DNA of 64,000 nt, from the NCBI GenBank assembly GCA_019925105.1, contig JAHGAU010000031.1, positions 446,501 to 510,500 of the forward strand, read 5' to 3'. Numbering within the stretch: position 1 is the stretch's first letter; each line of letters opens with the position of its first letter. Shown in pieces: positions 35,971-46,309 of this stretch. Source of the DNA: Niebla homalea (lineage: Eukaryota > Ascomycota > Lecanoromycetes > Lecanorales > Ramalinaceae). The notes under the pieces are model-generated. The model ran no database searches. It had not been told where the DNA came from and worked only from the letters and a program-made list of their open reading frames with translations. The translations under genes were made by a program, and so were the position numbers.

Positions 35971-37027
35971 CATGTAGGTGAGTAAAGAAGGTGGTGCTCC
36001 GTGTTGAAGAGCGAATTATGTGCTTGGAACGCTAGCAATGCTAGGCGGATCTTGTGGAAGAATATTAAACAAGATGTTGGGGAGGTGCTTGACTGTCGTT
36101 ATGTGCGTGATGATCGTTATGTTTGAATGACAGTCTTGTAATACTGCGTCTTTGTGGCAGAGCGAGAGACAATAAAAGATAGTGCTGTAGTGTGTGTGCT
36201 TCGGACAAAATGCGTATTAGACAAGCTGATGGAAATTGCACATCACAGATTCATTAACCGTATGGAACCTTTGTACGTCTCCCACAGAGGTCAGCATTCG
36301 AGACAAGGTAAAGTGTGGCATCGGAGAGCAAGAAGCTTCCAGGGAGTGAAAGAAGTCGGAGAGGTGGACAAAGAGCGGTGCTCAAAGGAAGAATTGAAAG
36401 GAAAGGACAGGATCGCCTTGATGTGTTATGGGCAGGAGACTCACGTCATGAATCAGAAGCTTCCTTTCTCGTCAGATACGACAGCTGCAGGATGAGAGGT
36501 CACAGATGAGCTACTACCGACAGGTCCGGAGGATGTTTGGTATCCTTTGTTGAAGCGGACTGGTCTGTCACAGCTTGTGTGGGTTAGTGGGGTGAACTTG
36601 ACCAAGCTTGGTCTGTTGGAAAGGAGGAGAGAAAAACGCACACAAATAGCTGGCCGAGCACTCGGCCAAAGCTTGACACCCCACAATGGACCGGCGACGT
36701 TCAGCGTCAGTGTGTGGATTAGTGTTGAAGGTGATTATGCATAGAGCTGCAGTAGTGGCAGATCCGGCTTGTTGATTATGCGGGCAGGAAGAGTGAGAAG
36801 ATAGCGAGCTGAAGAAGCTTGATGATTCGAAGGAAAAAAGGGTGTTGGATGAAGCTATTGATGAGAAAGAGAAGGATACAACGACGGAGCAGCTGGCCGT
36901 CACATGTGTCAAAGACCCTCGAATGATTTGGCGTAAAATGAGTGCTGGGTGAATATCAAAAGGAAGTGAAACACCCCTCTCATTGGACAAAAGACGGGTA
37001 TTATTGGCGGGGGTTACGAAAGCTCTT

Positions 37028-37057
37028 GGCAGGTACGGGCAGGTACGAGCAGGTACG
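37028..37057. repeat. Three tandem copies of a 10-bp unit
   Basis: The unit GGCAGGTACG occurs twice and then once as AGCAGGTACG, with no spacing. It lies 400 bp upstream of BET2 and could be a cluster of protein-binding sites, but the sequence alone does not show this. Confidence 0.85.
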
Positions 37058-37457
37058 AACATGAGGACTTGATGCATGAACTGCGATATTACTAGCCAGC
37101 CTCCGATCCATACATGGTTCCTTAACCCGAAAGATTGGGCCCCTGTTTCGAAAGATTTCTCCCAGAAAAGCGCTCCTGCAGGGTCCCAGCAGCAGCAGCG
37201 AGGGCAGCTCCAACCCACAAACCCAGCAGCTCGTCATGTATGCAAAGATCTAGCGTTATTGAAAGAAATAGGCTCAAAAGTATCCGGCTCTCCACATATT
37301 ATGTGTGCCGCTCATGCTGATCGTCGTCATTTTCGGCCTTGTCTACGAAATAAAGTCGTCAACAGCACCAATCACAGCATCACCATCCTTTTCGCAAATC
37401 CCTGATCATCCTTGTGGTATGGGTGGTTGACTCGTGGTTCTTGATGAACGGCGCATC

Positions 37458-38703
37458 ATGTCTTTGGTGTCTGGCCCGGGGCGTGGTGGCCAATTTAAGG
37501 GGCAATCCTCCGACAAACTCAACCTCGTCATCGAAAGGCATGTTGAATACATCCAAAATTTAGACACTGTAGGCTTCAGCATAAATCGTCAATCGAAGAT
37601 CCTGGCTTATTGCGCCCACAGCGTCAAGATGAGCTCGAATATTGGCTTACAGAGCACCTGCGTCTCAACGGGGTCTACTGGGGTCTGACTGCGCTACATT
37701 TACTTGGCCGTCCAGATGGTCTTCCTCGCGATGCCACCATTGATTTTGTTCTCTCCTGTCAACATGAGAATGGTGGCTTTGGAGCTGCTCCTGGCCATGA
37801 TCCGCACATGTTGTACACCGTGAGTGCTATTCAGATTCTGGCGACAATCCACGCTTTGGACGCTCTGGAGACTGCAGGCAAGGCGGGGAAAGAGAAAGTC
37901 GTCCAGTGTGCGCGTTCCAGGGCATCGCACGTCTTCATTTCCACTGACCACCTTCCACAGACATTGCTGGCCTCCAAAGCGACTCCACAGGCTCCTTTGC
38001 TGGCGATGAATGGGGCGAATACGATACCCGTTTCCTCTATGGCGCTTTTAATGCTCTTTCGCTTCTGCGCTCGCTTCATGCCGTCGACCTCGCCAAGGCT
38101 GTCAGCCACATTCAAGCTTGTGCGAATTTCGATGGTGGTTTCGGCATCAGTCCAGGTGCGGAGTCACATTCGGGACAAATCTTTACTTGTGTAGGTGCTT
38201 TGGCGATCGCTGGCCGTCTCGATCTCGTGGACAAAGATCGATTGGGTGCATGGCTGAGCGAACGCCAATTGCCTAACGGCGGCCTGAATGGCCGACCAGA
38301 AAAATTGGAGGATGTGTGTTACAGTTGGTGGGTGCTGAGTAGTCTATCCATGATTGACCGGCTTCATTGGATCAACCGCGAGAAGCTCATCAAATTCATC
38401 CTTAATTGCCAGGTAAATCCGTCCCAGAAACATAATTCTTGGGGGCGTCAGCTGACTGATTGGGCCCAACCCAGGATCAGGAGAATGGTGGTATTGCCGA
38501 CAGGCCAGGCGATGCTGTCGATGTCTTTCACACACATTTTGGAATCGCTGGCCTCAGCTTACTTGGATTCCCCGGTTTGAAGCCAATTGATGCGGTGTAG
38601 TGAGTAGATGAATTGACATGTCCTTGGAGATGAGTGCTGATGGCTTAATAGTTGCATGCCCAAGGAACTAACCGACTCCTTGTTGCCATCGACGGTGCAC
38701 TGA
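37458..38703 (+). CDS. BET2: Geranylgeranyl transferase type II beta subunit
   Basis: Bet2 with Bet4 prenylates the C-terminal cysteines of Rab GTPases presented by the escort protein. Five exons (37,458-37,568; 37,622-37,907; 37,961-38,412; 38,475-38,599; 38,652-38,703) join in frame to 341 residues, the usual length. The prenyltransferase repeats are clear: [20 protein letters not shown], then [38 protein letters not shown] and [22 protein letters not shown]. These include the zinc-ligand Asp and Cys of EDVCYSWW and the His of FHTHF. The last exon adds the conserved YCMPKEL tail; without the fourth intron the protein would stop just before it. Confidence 0.95.
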
Positions 38704-39225
38704 TTGCAATGGAAAGGAAAGATTGAAGGAGAGCTCGCAATGATGAGGACGCGTGGAATTTCTCAAGCAAGTCTAGTTGTTCTGATCCGACCGTGTCTAC
38801 CCAGTCAATGCGTTCAAAATACCTGAAGTAGAAATGCGAACCTTGCTCTTACTGTTCCATCATATGGATAGCAAGGCAATCAAGGCCGGCGAATTGTCAA
38901 ATATGACGGTGATTGCCGAAAGAGAAATTGTAGGTGTGAATTTCAAGCAGCTTCAAGGAAATCGCCACTCCTGAAATTTATCTAGCGGCTTCCACTTTTT
39001 GAACGAGTCAATCACGGCCCACAACATCCTCTGCCTGTCACCACTGCCTCCTTCTCTCTTCTCTCTGCTTCACTCTCTTCTGGTCAGAGCCAATTGAGAT
39101 TGGTCTCCTAGTTTGCCCAAAGGGAGGTGCATCTTCAATTGATCCGGTTTTTGGCCTCCATCCTTCAGTTGCTTTCCTCAATTGCTCCCTTCAATTGCTC
39201 ATTCATTCACGAGTCAGTCGCTACC
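38704..39225. other. Intergenic region, 0.5 kb
   Basis: Nothing coding is seen. CT-rich sequence from about 39,040 to 39,080 precedes the next gene and looks like its promoter or leader. Confidence 0.5.
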
Positions 39226-41106
39226 ATGAGCGCCATACCTCTTGAATGCAGCATCTGCCCCAAGAGTCCTGCTTTCAGTGATCTCTCTCATTTGCTCACT
39301 CATGTTGCCTCCAAAGGCCACCTTGCACATTATCTGAACATACAGTTACGAGCTCAGAAAGATGAGAATGCCGCAGCAAAGTATGAAGCTTTCAATCATT
39401 GGTACGGGAAATACCAGATTCAGAAGCTACTTTCTCAGCGGATGACCTCCAAAGAATCCAGAACTCGCTGCAGCACACACTACCAGTCTGAGGAAGGTCC
39501 TTATGCCCCAACCACGGCTCCGGCCAATTCACGTGCAAGACAAAGCAAGAAAATTCCGCTACAACAAGTCAGCCAGATCACCGTCAAGTCTGACAACATT
39601 GTTGATCCCCAGCTCACTTCGAACGCGGTCCCTGCACAAGGATCTCGATTGCCTCAAAACTCCTCGGGTCAAGATTCTGCTGATCGACATCGTGCTTATA
39701 TTCCTCGAATGCTGGACTGGCCGCCTCAAACGCCTCGCTACCAAAGACGCTCAAGCAGTGTCCCACCTTACTCCAATTCCACGCCAAGACCGAATCGAGC
39801 ATGTGGACTGCCAGAAGACTCGGACAATGAATGTTTTCGGGCTTTCATTCGGACTCCTTTGCGAGAAGCCTATCCAGAGCCTCCTCAATTCGCATTGAAC
39901 TCTGCCCGCACTGTTCGATCTCGTACACAAGAGGCGGTACCGAAGAGTGAGCTACAGCAAGGTCCAAAGGCTCGAAAGTCCGCAGCTGCCGTGCTCAAAG
40001 GCGTTCGCTATCCTGGCATGTCATTGTTTGACTCGGCAAGCCAGGAGGCGCAACGACAACGTAATCAGAAAAAGGATGGCGCTGTCGTCGAGCAGATGGA
40101 AAACGATTCTACCGCTATTGAGCCCTTGGAGCGTATCTACTGGCCAGAGGGTCAACTCAAACAGAAGAGGCTCATCACTGGCAATGTCGAAAGCAGCCCC
40201 TTCAAAGACGCATCGCCCCAGCCAAAACGACCACGAGCCAGGAGGACAACGCAGGTGCTTGCTAATATCAGTACCAACGCACCAAAGGCCGTGAGAAAGC
40301 GTGGCCGCAAGCCTGGCAAGGCCAAGAGCGCAGCTTTGCAGCATGTTGCGGAACGAGCGCTGGAGACTTATCCGGCTGCCTATCCACCAAATGCGCACAT
40401 GGACTACAATCCTGTGGAGAATCCCAGCCTGTCGGCCCGCCAGACCAACGTCAGTCCGCCGCGTAAGCGCAAAGCACAATTCGATGTCTTTCGCGATTCG
40501 GACGAGGATGCCTTGCAGATGATTCAAGCAGCAGCCGATATCATTGCTAAATCAGATGACCATACGTCCGATTCGATCTCAAAGCAGAACGGAAGACATT
40601 CATCAAGCTTGTCGGACGGCGTGGAAGAGGCTGCGCTGTTGCATACTGCCGATCACAGTGTATCAACTCAAGCAAGGTACCAGCTTCGATTCCCCATTGG
40701 AGAGGGACAACAAGAGCGTATGAGGGACCTCGAGGGAAAGGTCATAGAGCCCGATCATATTCTTTACGCAAGAGATACCCCCGAGCTGAAGGAAGAAGGA
40801 GAGGAACCCGAGAGGATCGTCCAGCGATACTTCGTAGCTATGGCCAATCAGCAACCGCAGTTCTTCGACAGGATGCCGCCGGGCATGGATTTTGGGGGCT
40901 GCTATGTGCCGGCATTGTATGGAGCTTCATTGAATCCTTTGAACGCGCTCGTCCACCGTGGAGCTGCACAGCAGCAATACTACCAACCAGTCTTCCAGGG
41001 ATCTGATGTCTCGGCTTCGACAAGATCGACAACGGTCACAGATCAAATTGGAGCCAGCAAAAACATCAGTGCCATTCAAGAGACTTGGAACAGCAATACA
41101 CAATGA
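39226..41106 (+). CDS. C2H2-type zinc-finger and AT-hook protein, function unknown
   Basis: A single frame of 626 residues from the ATG at 39,226 (MSAIPLECSIC); the frame is open upstream but that part reads like translated leader. A lone C2H2-like finger sits at the very N-terminus (CSICPKSPAFSDLSHLLTH, then GHLAHY). The middle is disordered and basic, with an AT-hook core in KRGRKPGK near residue 366 and a second basic patch RPRARR. The C-terminus is rich in Gln, Tyr and Pro. I infer a nuclear chromatin or transcription factor of fungal-specific type. No close named family is recognised. It lies between BET2 and MSH3 on the same strand. Confidence 0.7.
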   Translation: MSAIPLECSICPKSPAFSDLSHLLTHVASKGHLAHYLNIQLRAQKDENAAAKYEAFNHWYGKYQIQKLLSQRMTSKESRTRCSTHYQSEEGPYAPTTAPANSRARQSKKIPLQQVSQITVKSDNIVDPQLTSNAVPAQGSRLPQNSSGQDSADRHRAYIPRMLDWPPQTPRYQRRSSSVPPYSNSTPRPNRACGLPEDSDNECFRAFIRTPLREAYPEPPQFALNSARTVRSRTQEAVPKSELQQGPKARKSAAAVLKGVRYPGMSLFDSASQEAQRQRNQKKDGAVVEQMENDSTAIEPLERIYWPEGQLKQKRLITGNVESSPFKDASPQPKRPRARRTTQVLANISTNAPKAVRKRGRKPGKAKSAALQHVAERALETYPAAYPPNAHMDYNPVENPSLSARQTNVSPPRKRKAQFDVFRDSDEDALQMIQAAADIIAKSDDHTSDSISKQNGRHSSSLSDGVEEAALLHTADHSVSTQARYQLRFPIGEGQQERMRDLEGKVIEPDHILYARDTPELKEEGEEPERIVQRYFVAMANQQPQFFDRMPPGMDFGGCYVPALYGASLNPLNALVHRGAAQQQYYQPVFQGSDVSASTRSTTVTDQIGASKNISAIQETWNSNTQ

Positions 41107-41817
41107 GAAGCTGCAGAATGAGTTTGCTAAGTAGAGCTTCTGGCAGACCTCAGCTGCTTTTGGAACCTTTACATGGAGCATCTACATGATTCTTGCAGCA
41201 TATTCTAGGAATCGGGCTGTATCATCTAGAAGGGGGTATGTGGCATGATTTCAAGGGAAAGTCATCCAAGCAAGCCTTTGTACTTTTCCCACACGGTTTG
41301 ATCGATTGCTGGCCCTCTCTGCATCTTGCAATCATAGGTAGCATAGAAGTAGCAGCACGCATCTAGTATGTACTCATCCATCACAATCTCTCTCCGGCTG
41401 AGCCAAGTCTACCGGACATTTTCTGCAAAAAGAGATTCAGTAGGCATCTTGGGGCTGCTATGGTGAGGAAGCCTTCTTGAGTCGAGTCCCGTCTACCTTC
41501 CTGTTGGGGGATCTGCGTCGTAGTCATGGCTATTGGTCTGGGCAATGATTTCTTTATGTTCAGTCTATTCTACTACTGAATGACGTTCCCAGAAAAGCCG
41601 TCTAGAATATGATATGGCACTTTAGGCTAGCTGCCCCGAACCGGTAGCCCCTCTTGCCCCTATCCTGGGATCTTTCGGGGACAATTAGGCTTCGGATCTC
41701 TCCGCAGCCACGCACGCAGGAGTGGCGCGTGTGTTTGGAAGACAAAGTGACGCGACTCAACTTTCAAACTTCGGACCCTCGACCAGGACGGATTAGTTGC
41801 AGGATGACAGTGTGACA
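41107..41817. other. Intergenic region upstream of MSH3
   Basis: No reading frame of interest lies in these 0.7 kb. It should hold the terminator of the zinc-finger gene and the MSH3 promoter; I see no clear TATA box. Confidence 0.45.
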
Positions 41818-44800
41818 ATGACTTCTTCCCAGACGTCGGCGAAGAAGCAGCCATCCATCTCGAGCTTTTTCAATAAACGAGCTTCCACGGCAAAGCCCTC
41901 AGCCAAATCTGTTCCCTCGCAAGCTTCCCCCGTCAATGGCGATGGAGATCTCTTTCTGTCTTCAGATGAGGGGAACGAAAAGCCTGAGAGCAATAGACTG
42001 GGGCAGAAGCTAGGTTCTCATGCACTGGATACGGATGGAGAGAGACATGGGGTGGACAATGGGTATCCTGTGGACTTGCCGGCTCGCAAGCGAATCCGCC
42101 TTTCGGACCAGAGTGAAGATCAGAATGGAGCTCTGGGGTCGAGATCTCCAGTGGAAGGACGACTCGACAACAAGGATGCTCATAATCTGCTCACCCGTAC
42201 ATCGGCGAATGGCGTGAAGAAGGCGGCTAGCAAGCAGACGTCAAAATACGCCTTCTCCAGCTCTCCCAGCCAACGAGAAGATCATGAAGCTGGGGATGAT
42301 GAAGAGGCCAAGAGGAACAAGGAAGCCATGCACGCGAAGTTCGTCAGGAAGCTGGGTAGGCCGGATAGTATTGCCGAGATCAAACGAAGGAATTGGTTGG
42401 TCACGGAAGAGACTCAGGAGGAGCTGGTGGAAGGCGAGGAGGATGAAGAGCAGGAGGAAGACCCCAAGCCTGCCAAAAAGTCTGCAAAGTCTGTGGTGAG
42501 CAAGAAAGGAGGAGCGAGCAAGCTGACACCGATGGAGAAGCAATTTCTCGATATCAAGCGCAAGCACCTCGACACCCTCTTGGTGGTGGAGGTGGGCTAC
42601 AAGTTCAAGTTCTTTGGCGAAGATGCCCGGATTGCAGCAAGGGAGCTCAGCATTGTTTGCATACCAGGCAAGATGAGGTACGATGAGCACCCGTCCGAGG
42701 CCCACTACGATAGATTTGCCTCCGCCAGCATTCCTGTGCACCGTCTTCATGTCCACGTCAAGCGTCTGGTGAGTGCTGGGCTGAAGGTCGGTGTGGTACG
42801 ACAGATCGAAACGGCGGCACTCAAAGCAGCAGGGGACAATCGCAATGCCCCCTTCGTACGGAAGCTCACCAATCTGTACACCAAAGGCACCTACATCGAC
42901 GATGTGGAAGGACTGTCGACTCCAGCCGCGTCTCCAGGTGGTGGTACATCAGCTACTGGCTACCTGCTTTGCATGACGGAAACAAAGGCCAATGGTTGGG
43001 GAACGGATGAGAAGGTGCATGTGGGCATGATAGCTGTACAACCCGCCACTGGAGATATCATCTACGACGACTTCGAGGATGGGTTCATGCGTAGCGAGAT
43101 CGAGACTCGCCTGCTGCACATTGCACCCTGTGAGATCTTGGTGGTAGGCGATCTATCCAAAGGCACAGACAAGCTTGTCCGCCATATATCGGGCACGAAA
43201 ACCAACGTATTCGGAGACAAGGTCCGGCTCGAGAAGGCAGAAAAGCCAAAGACAATGGCCGCTTCAGCTTACAGCCATGTCGCGAACTTCTATGCTGGCA
43301 AGGTCGATTCGGAGGAAAATAGCAAGGCGAGCAAGACACTCGATAAAGTGCTGAAGCTTGCAGAAAGCACCACCATCTGCCTGTCAGCGATGATCACACA
43401 TTTGGCCGAGTATGGCCTCGAGCATGTCTTTGATCTCACAAAGTATTTCCAGTCGTTCAGTGCCAGGTCACACATGCTCCTGAATGGTACAAGCCTCACC
43501 AGTCTCGAGATTTACCAGAATCAGACCGATCACACCGAGAAGGGAAGCCTCTTCTGGACGCTCAACAGAACCAAAACCCGCTTCGGGCAGCGCTTGCTAC
43601 GTACATGGGTCGGCAGACCACTGCTCATCAGGTCTGAGCTCGAAGAACGTATTGCTGCTGTGGAAGAGCTCAAGGAGGGCCAGCAAAGCGTCCAGGTCGA
43701 CAAGATTACTCACCTTCTGTCGCAGATCAGGACTGATCTCGAGAAGAGCCTAATTCGAATCTATTATGGCAAATGCACACGACCGGAGCTTCTTGTGGTC
43801 TTGCAGACCCTCCAAAAGATCGCAAGCGAGTATGGCAATGTCACGTCACCAGAGGAAGCCGGGTTTCGATCGGCAATGATCAACAATGCAATCGCTGTAC
43901 TTCCTACCATTGCTGGCGATGTCTTGGGCTATCTCGAACAGATCAATCTCGAAGCAGCCAAAGCGGACGATAAATACTCTTTCTTCCGTGACGAAATGGA
44001 GAATGATGATATCACTGCACACAAGCTAGGAATAGCCAGCGTCGAGCAGGATCTAGATGCTCACCGGGCCATTGCAGCGGAGAAGATCAAGAGGAAGAAA
44101 GTCGACTACGTAACCTCATCCGCCATCGAATATCTCATCGAAATCGAGAATAGCTATTTGAAGAACGTGCCGGCATCGTGGGCCAAAATCAGTGGGACCA
44201 AGAAGCTGTCGAGGTTCCATACGCCAGAAGTCGTCCGCTTCATCCGCGAACGAGATCAACATAGGGAAGCACTAGCTGCGGCTTGCGATCTCGCCTTCTC
44301 TCAGCTGTTGGATGAGATCTCTGCAAAGTATCAGTCTCTGAGGGATTGTGTGCAATCTCTGAGCGTCCTCGACTGCCTCCTCTCCTTGGCGGCAGTTGCA
44401 AGTCAGCCCGGCTACGTAAAGCCCGAGTTGACAGACTCGACATGCATACAGATTGACCAAGGCCGTCACCCCATGGTCGAACAGCTTCTCCTAGATACCT
44501 ACGTGCCCAATGACACAAATCTTGCCTCAGACAACACCAGAGCGCTCCTCATCACCGGCCCCAACATGGGCGGCAAATCCAGCTACGTCCGTCAGGTAGC
44601 CCTGATCTCGATCATGGGCCAAATCGGTTCCTACATCCCCGCCGAATCCGCCCAGCTGGGCATGCTCGACGGCGTCTTCACGCGCATGGGTGCCTTTGAC
44701 AATATGATGGCCGGCGAATCCACCTTCATGGTCGAACTGTCCGAGACATCCGACATCCTCAAACAAGCCACCTCGCGCTCCCTCATCATCCTCGACGAGC

Positions 44801-45234
44801 TGGGCCGGGGCACCAGCACGCACGACGGGGTCGCCATCGCGCAGGCGGTGCTGGACTTTGTGGTCCGCGAGAAGCAGAGCCTCACCCTGTTCATCACGCA
44901 CTACCAGAACCTCAGCACCCTAGCCAACCGGTTTGACGGTGGGGAGCTGAAGAATGCACACATGCGCTTCACGGAGTCGGGAGATGACCAGCAGGAAATC
45001 ACGTTCCTGTATGAGGTCGCGGAGGGCGTGGCGCATCGATCGTACGGGCTCAACGTCGCCCGGCTAGCGAATGTGCCGGGACCGGTGCTGGATGTCGCCG
45101 CCGTCAAGTCGAGGGAGATGGAGGATGAGGCCAGAGCGAAGGGGTTCAGTCACCTATCTCGTACGTTGACGGACTTGCTCCGGGGCACGGACGCTGGCCT
45201 CGAAGGCCTCGTTGACGGCCTTGAGCAGTTATGA
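41818..45234 (+). CDS. MSH3: DNA mismatch repair protein Msh3
   Basis: Msh3 forms MutS-beta with Msh2 and recognises insertion/deletion loops. The intronless frame gives 1,138 residues from ATG 41,818. A second in-frame ATG at 41,803 is possible. A PCNA-binding box (QPSISSFF) lies at residues 11-18, as in other Msh3 and Msh6 proteins. The mispair-binding domain begins around residue 260 ([10 protein letters not shown]). The ATPase has Walker [10 protein letters not shown] near 914 and [12 protein letters not shown] near 992. The N-terminal 200 residues are disordered with an acidic patch ([11 protein letters not shown]). Absence of introns contrasts with MSH4 in the same window. A long tetranucleotide repeat follows about 460 bp after the stop. 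Confidence 0.95.
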   Translation: MTSSQTSAKKQPSISSFFNKRASTAKPSAKSVPSQASPVNGDGDLFLSSDEGNEKPESNRLGQKLGSHALDTDGERHGVDNGYPVDLPARKRIRLSDQSEDQNGALGSRSPVEGRLDNKDAHNLLTRTSANGVKKAASKQTSKYAFSSSPSQREDHEAGDDEEAKRNKEAMHAKFVRKLGRPDSIAEIKRRNWLVTEETQEELVEGEEDEEQEEDPKPAKKSAKSVVSKKGGASKLTPMEKQFLDIKRKHLDTLLVVEVGYKFKFFGEDARIAARELSIVCIPGKMRYDEHPSEAHYDRFASASIPVHRLHVHVKRLVSAGLKVGVVRQIETAALKAAGDNRNAPFVRKLTNLYTKGTYIDDVEGLSTPAASPGGGTSATGYLLCMTETKANGWGTDEKVHVGMIAVQPATGDIIYDDFEDGFMRSEIETRLLHIAPCEILVVGDLSKGTDKLVRHISGTKTNVFGDKVRLEKAEKPKTMAASAYSHVANFYAGKVDSEENSKASKTLDKVLKLAESTTICLSAMITHLAEYGLEHVFDLTKYFQSFSARSHMLLNGTSLTSLEIYQNQTDHTEKGSLFWTLNRTKTRFGQRLLRTWVGRPLLIRSELEERIAAVEELKEGQQSVQVDKITHLLSQIRTDLEKSLIRIYYGKCTRPELLVVLQTLQKIASEYGNVTSPEEAGFRSAMINNAIAVLPTIAGDVLGYLEQINLEAAKADDKYSFFRDEMENDDITAHKLGIASVEQDLDAHRAIAAEKIKRKKVDYVTSSAIEYLIEIENSYLKNVPASWAKISGTKKLSRFHTPEVVRFIRERDQHREALAAACDLAFSQLLDEISAKYQSLRDCVQSLSVLDCLLSLAAVASQPGYVKPELTDSTCIQIDQGRHPMVEQLLLDTYVPNDTNLASDNTRALLITGPNMGGKSSYVRQVALISIMGQIGSYIPAESAQLGMLDGVFTRMGAFDNMMAGESTFMVELSETSDILKQATSRSLIILDELGRGTSTHDGVAIAQAVLDFVVREKQSLTLFITHYQNLSTLANRFDGGELKNAHMRFTESGDDQQEITFLYEVAEGVAHRSYGLNVARLANVPGPVLDVAAVKSREMEDEARAKGFSHLSRTLTDLLRGTDAGLEGLVDGLEQL

Positions 45235-45641
45235 GTGAGAGCTATGTACATTGATGGAAAGCAGCATCATCACTCGTCAAGTCAGGTAGAAGCATGCCGA
45301 AGTGCATGCGTGCGTGCGCGACCCGTGGCTTTTCGGTTTCTTTTTTGAGTCATATGGCAGAGAGGTAGACAGACAGCATAGAAGAATAATTTTTCCTTCA
45401 AAAAGGCATCTTGAAGAAAGACCCCAAGGACGTTCTTTGCTTTCCTAGCCCTCTACTCTATATATATATACTGTATGTTCAAAGGTGGGTACCCACACCA
45501 CCATCCATCCATCCATCCAAGTTCGCCACTGTCTACAACTTCCTACATCATCATGCCCATCCAAATGGGTTCCTCCCCCTCAAAGACTCCAAGTCATCGG
45601 AAGACCCCCCCCCCACACCGTCCGGATATATGTACTGTGAT

Positions 45642-45671
45642 AGTGACAGCGACAGTGACAGTGACAGTGAT
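45642..45671. repeat. GACAGT hexanucleotide repeat
   Basis: Roughly five units of AGTGAC/AGCGAC, slightly imperfect. It lies just before the larger tetranucleotide array. Confidence 0.85.
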
Positions 45672-45693
45672 TGACAACCAGCCTGAACATCCA

Positions 45694-45779
45694 GCCATCC
45701 ATCCACCCATCCATCCATCCATCCATCCATCCATCCATCCATCCATCCATCCATCCATCCATCCATCCATCCATCCATC
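45694..45779. repeat. (CATC)n tetranucleotide microsatellite
   Basis: About 21 units of ATCC with one early interruption (CACCC). All reading frames through it give artificial Ile-His-Pro-Ser or Trp-Met-Asp-Gly repeats, which are not genes. A small (ATCC)4 run occurs at about 45,503-45,519, and a C run near 45,878. Confidence 0.95.
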
Positions 45780-46309
45780 ATCGCTCACTATTGTTATACA
45801 CAGCCCAACCCGCCGCCGGGGGAAGGGGGTCTGCACTGGACTGCTGGGAGGCCCCTGAGAGCACACACACACTTACCCCCCCCCCCCAATCCTTCTTCGC
45901 ACACATTATGGGGGGGAGGGCGACGGGGTGGAAGCGATTACTGCGACAAAGGAACAGTGTCTGCGTGCCTCGTGCCTCCATCCGTGTGGGTTTTCGCGTT
46001 CTTTTTAGTGTAGTTGGGGGAGGTTGGGGAGCGTTGGAGGGGAGGCCGCTCGCCGAGGAGGACGAGGAGGAGGAGAAAAGGTAGGTGGGTAGGTAGGTGT
46101 AGGGAGGACGTGGGCAAGGGAGAAAGGTGCATTGGCTGGCGATGCTGGTGACCGCCACAATGGAACGAGATAAATGAGAGAGAGAGAGGGACGGAGAGAG
46201 AGCAGTAACGTTTACATGTGGAGACAATTGAATTTTTTTGGATCCTTGTTCCTATTTCCCTATCCCTACACAGTCTATCCCTCCCCTTACTCATTCATGG
46301 TGACAGTCT

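Larger units (their letters stand above)
35584..37457. other. Divergent promoter region between RhoGAP and BET2
   Basis: No convincing gene. A minus-strand frame at 36,568-37,218 is made mostly of Ser, Phe and Cys from CT-rich tracts, which is what promoter or leader DNA gives when translated. It fits a long leader for the RhoGAP gene. Two short direct repeats are listed separately. Confidence 0.5.

Noticed and set aside
36568..37218. 216-codon minus-strand frame
   Set aside because: It is built from pyrimidine tracts (Ser, Phe, Cys) and has no domain. It reads as promoter or leader DNA of the RhoGAP gene.
45475..46084. Overlapping frames of His-Pro-Ser-Ile repeats
   Set aside because: They translate the CATC microsatellite in several frames on both strands and have no independent support.
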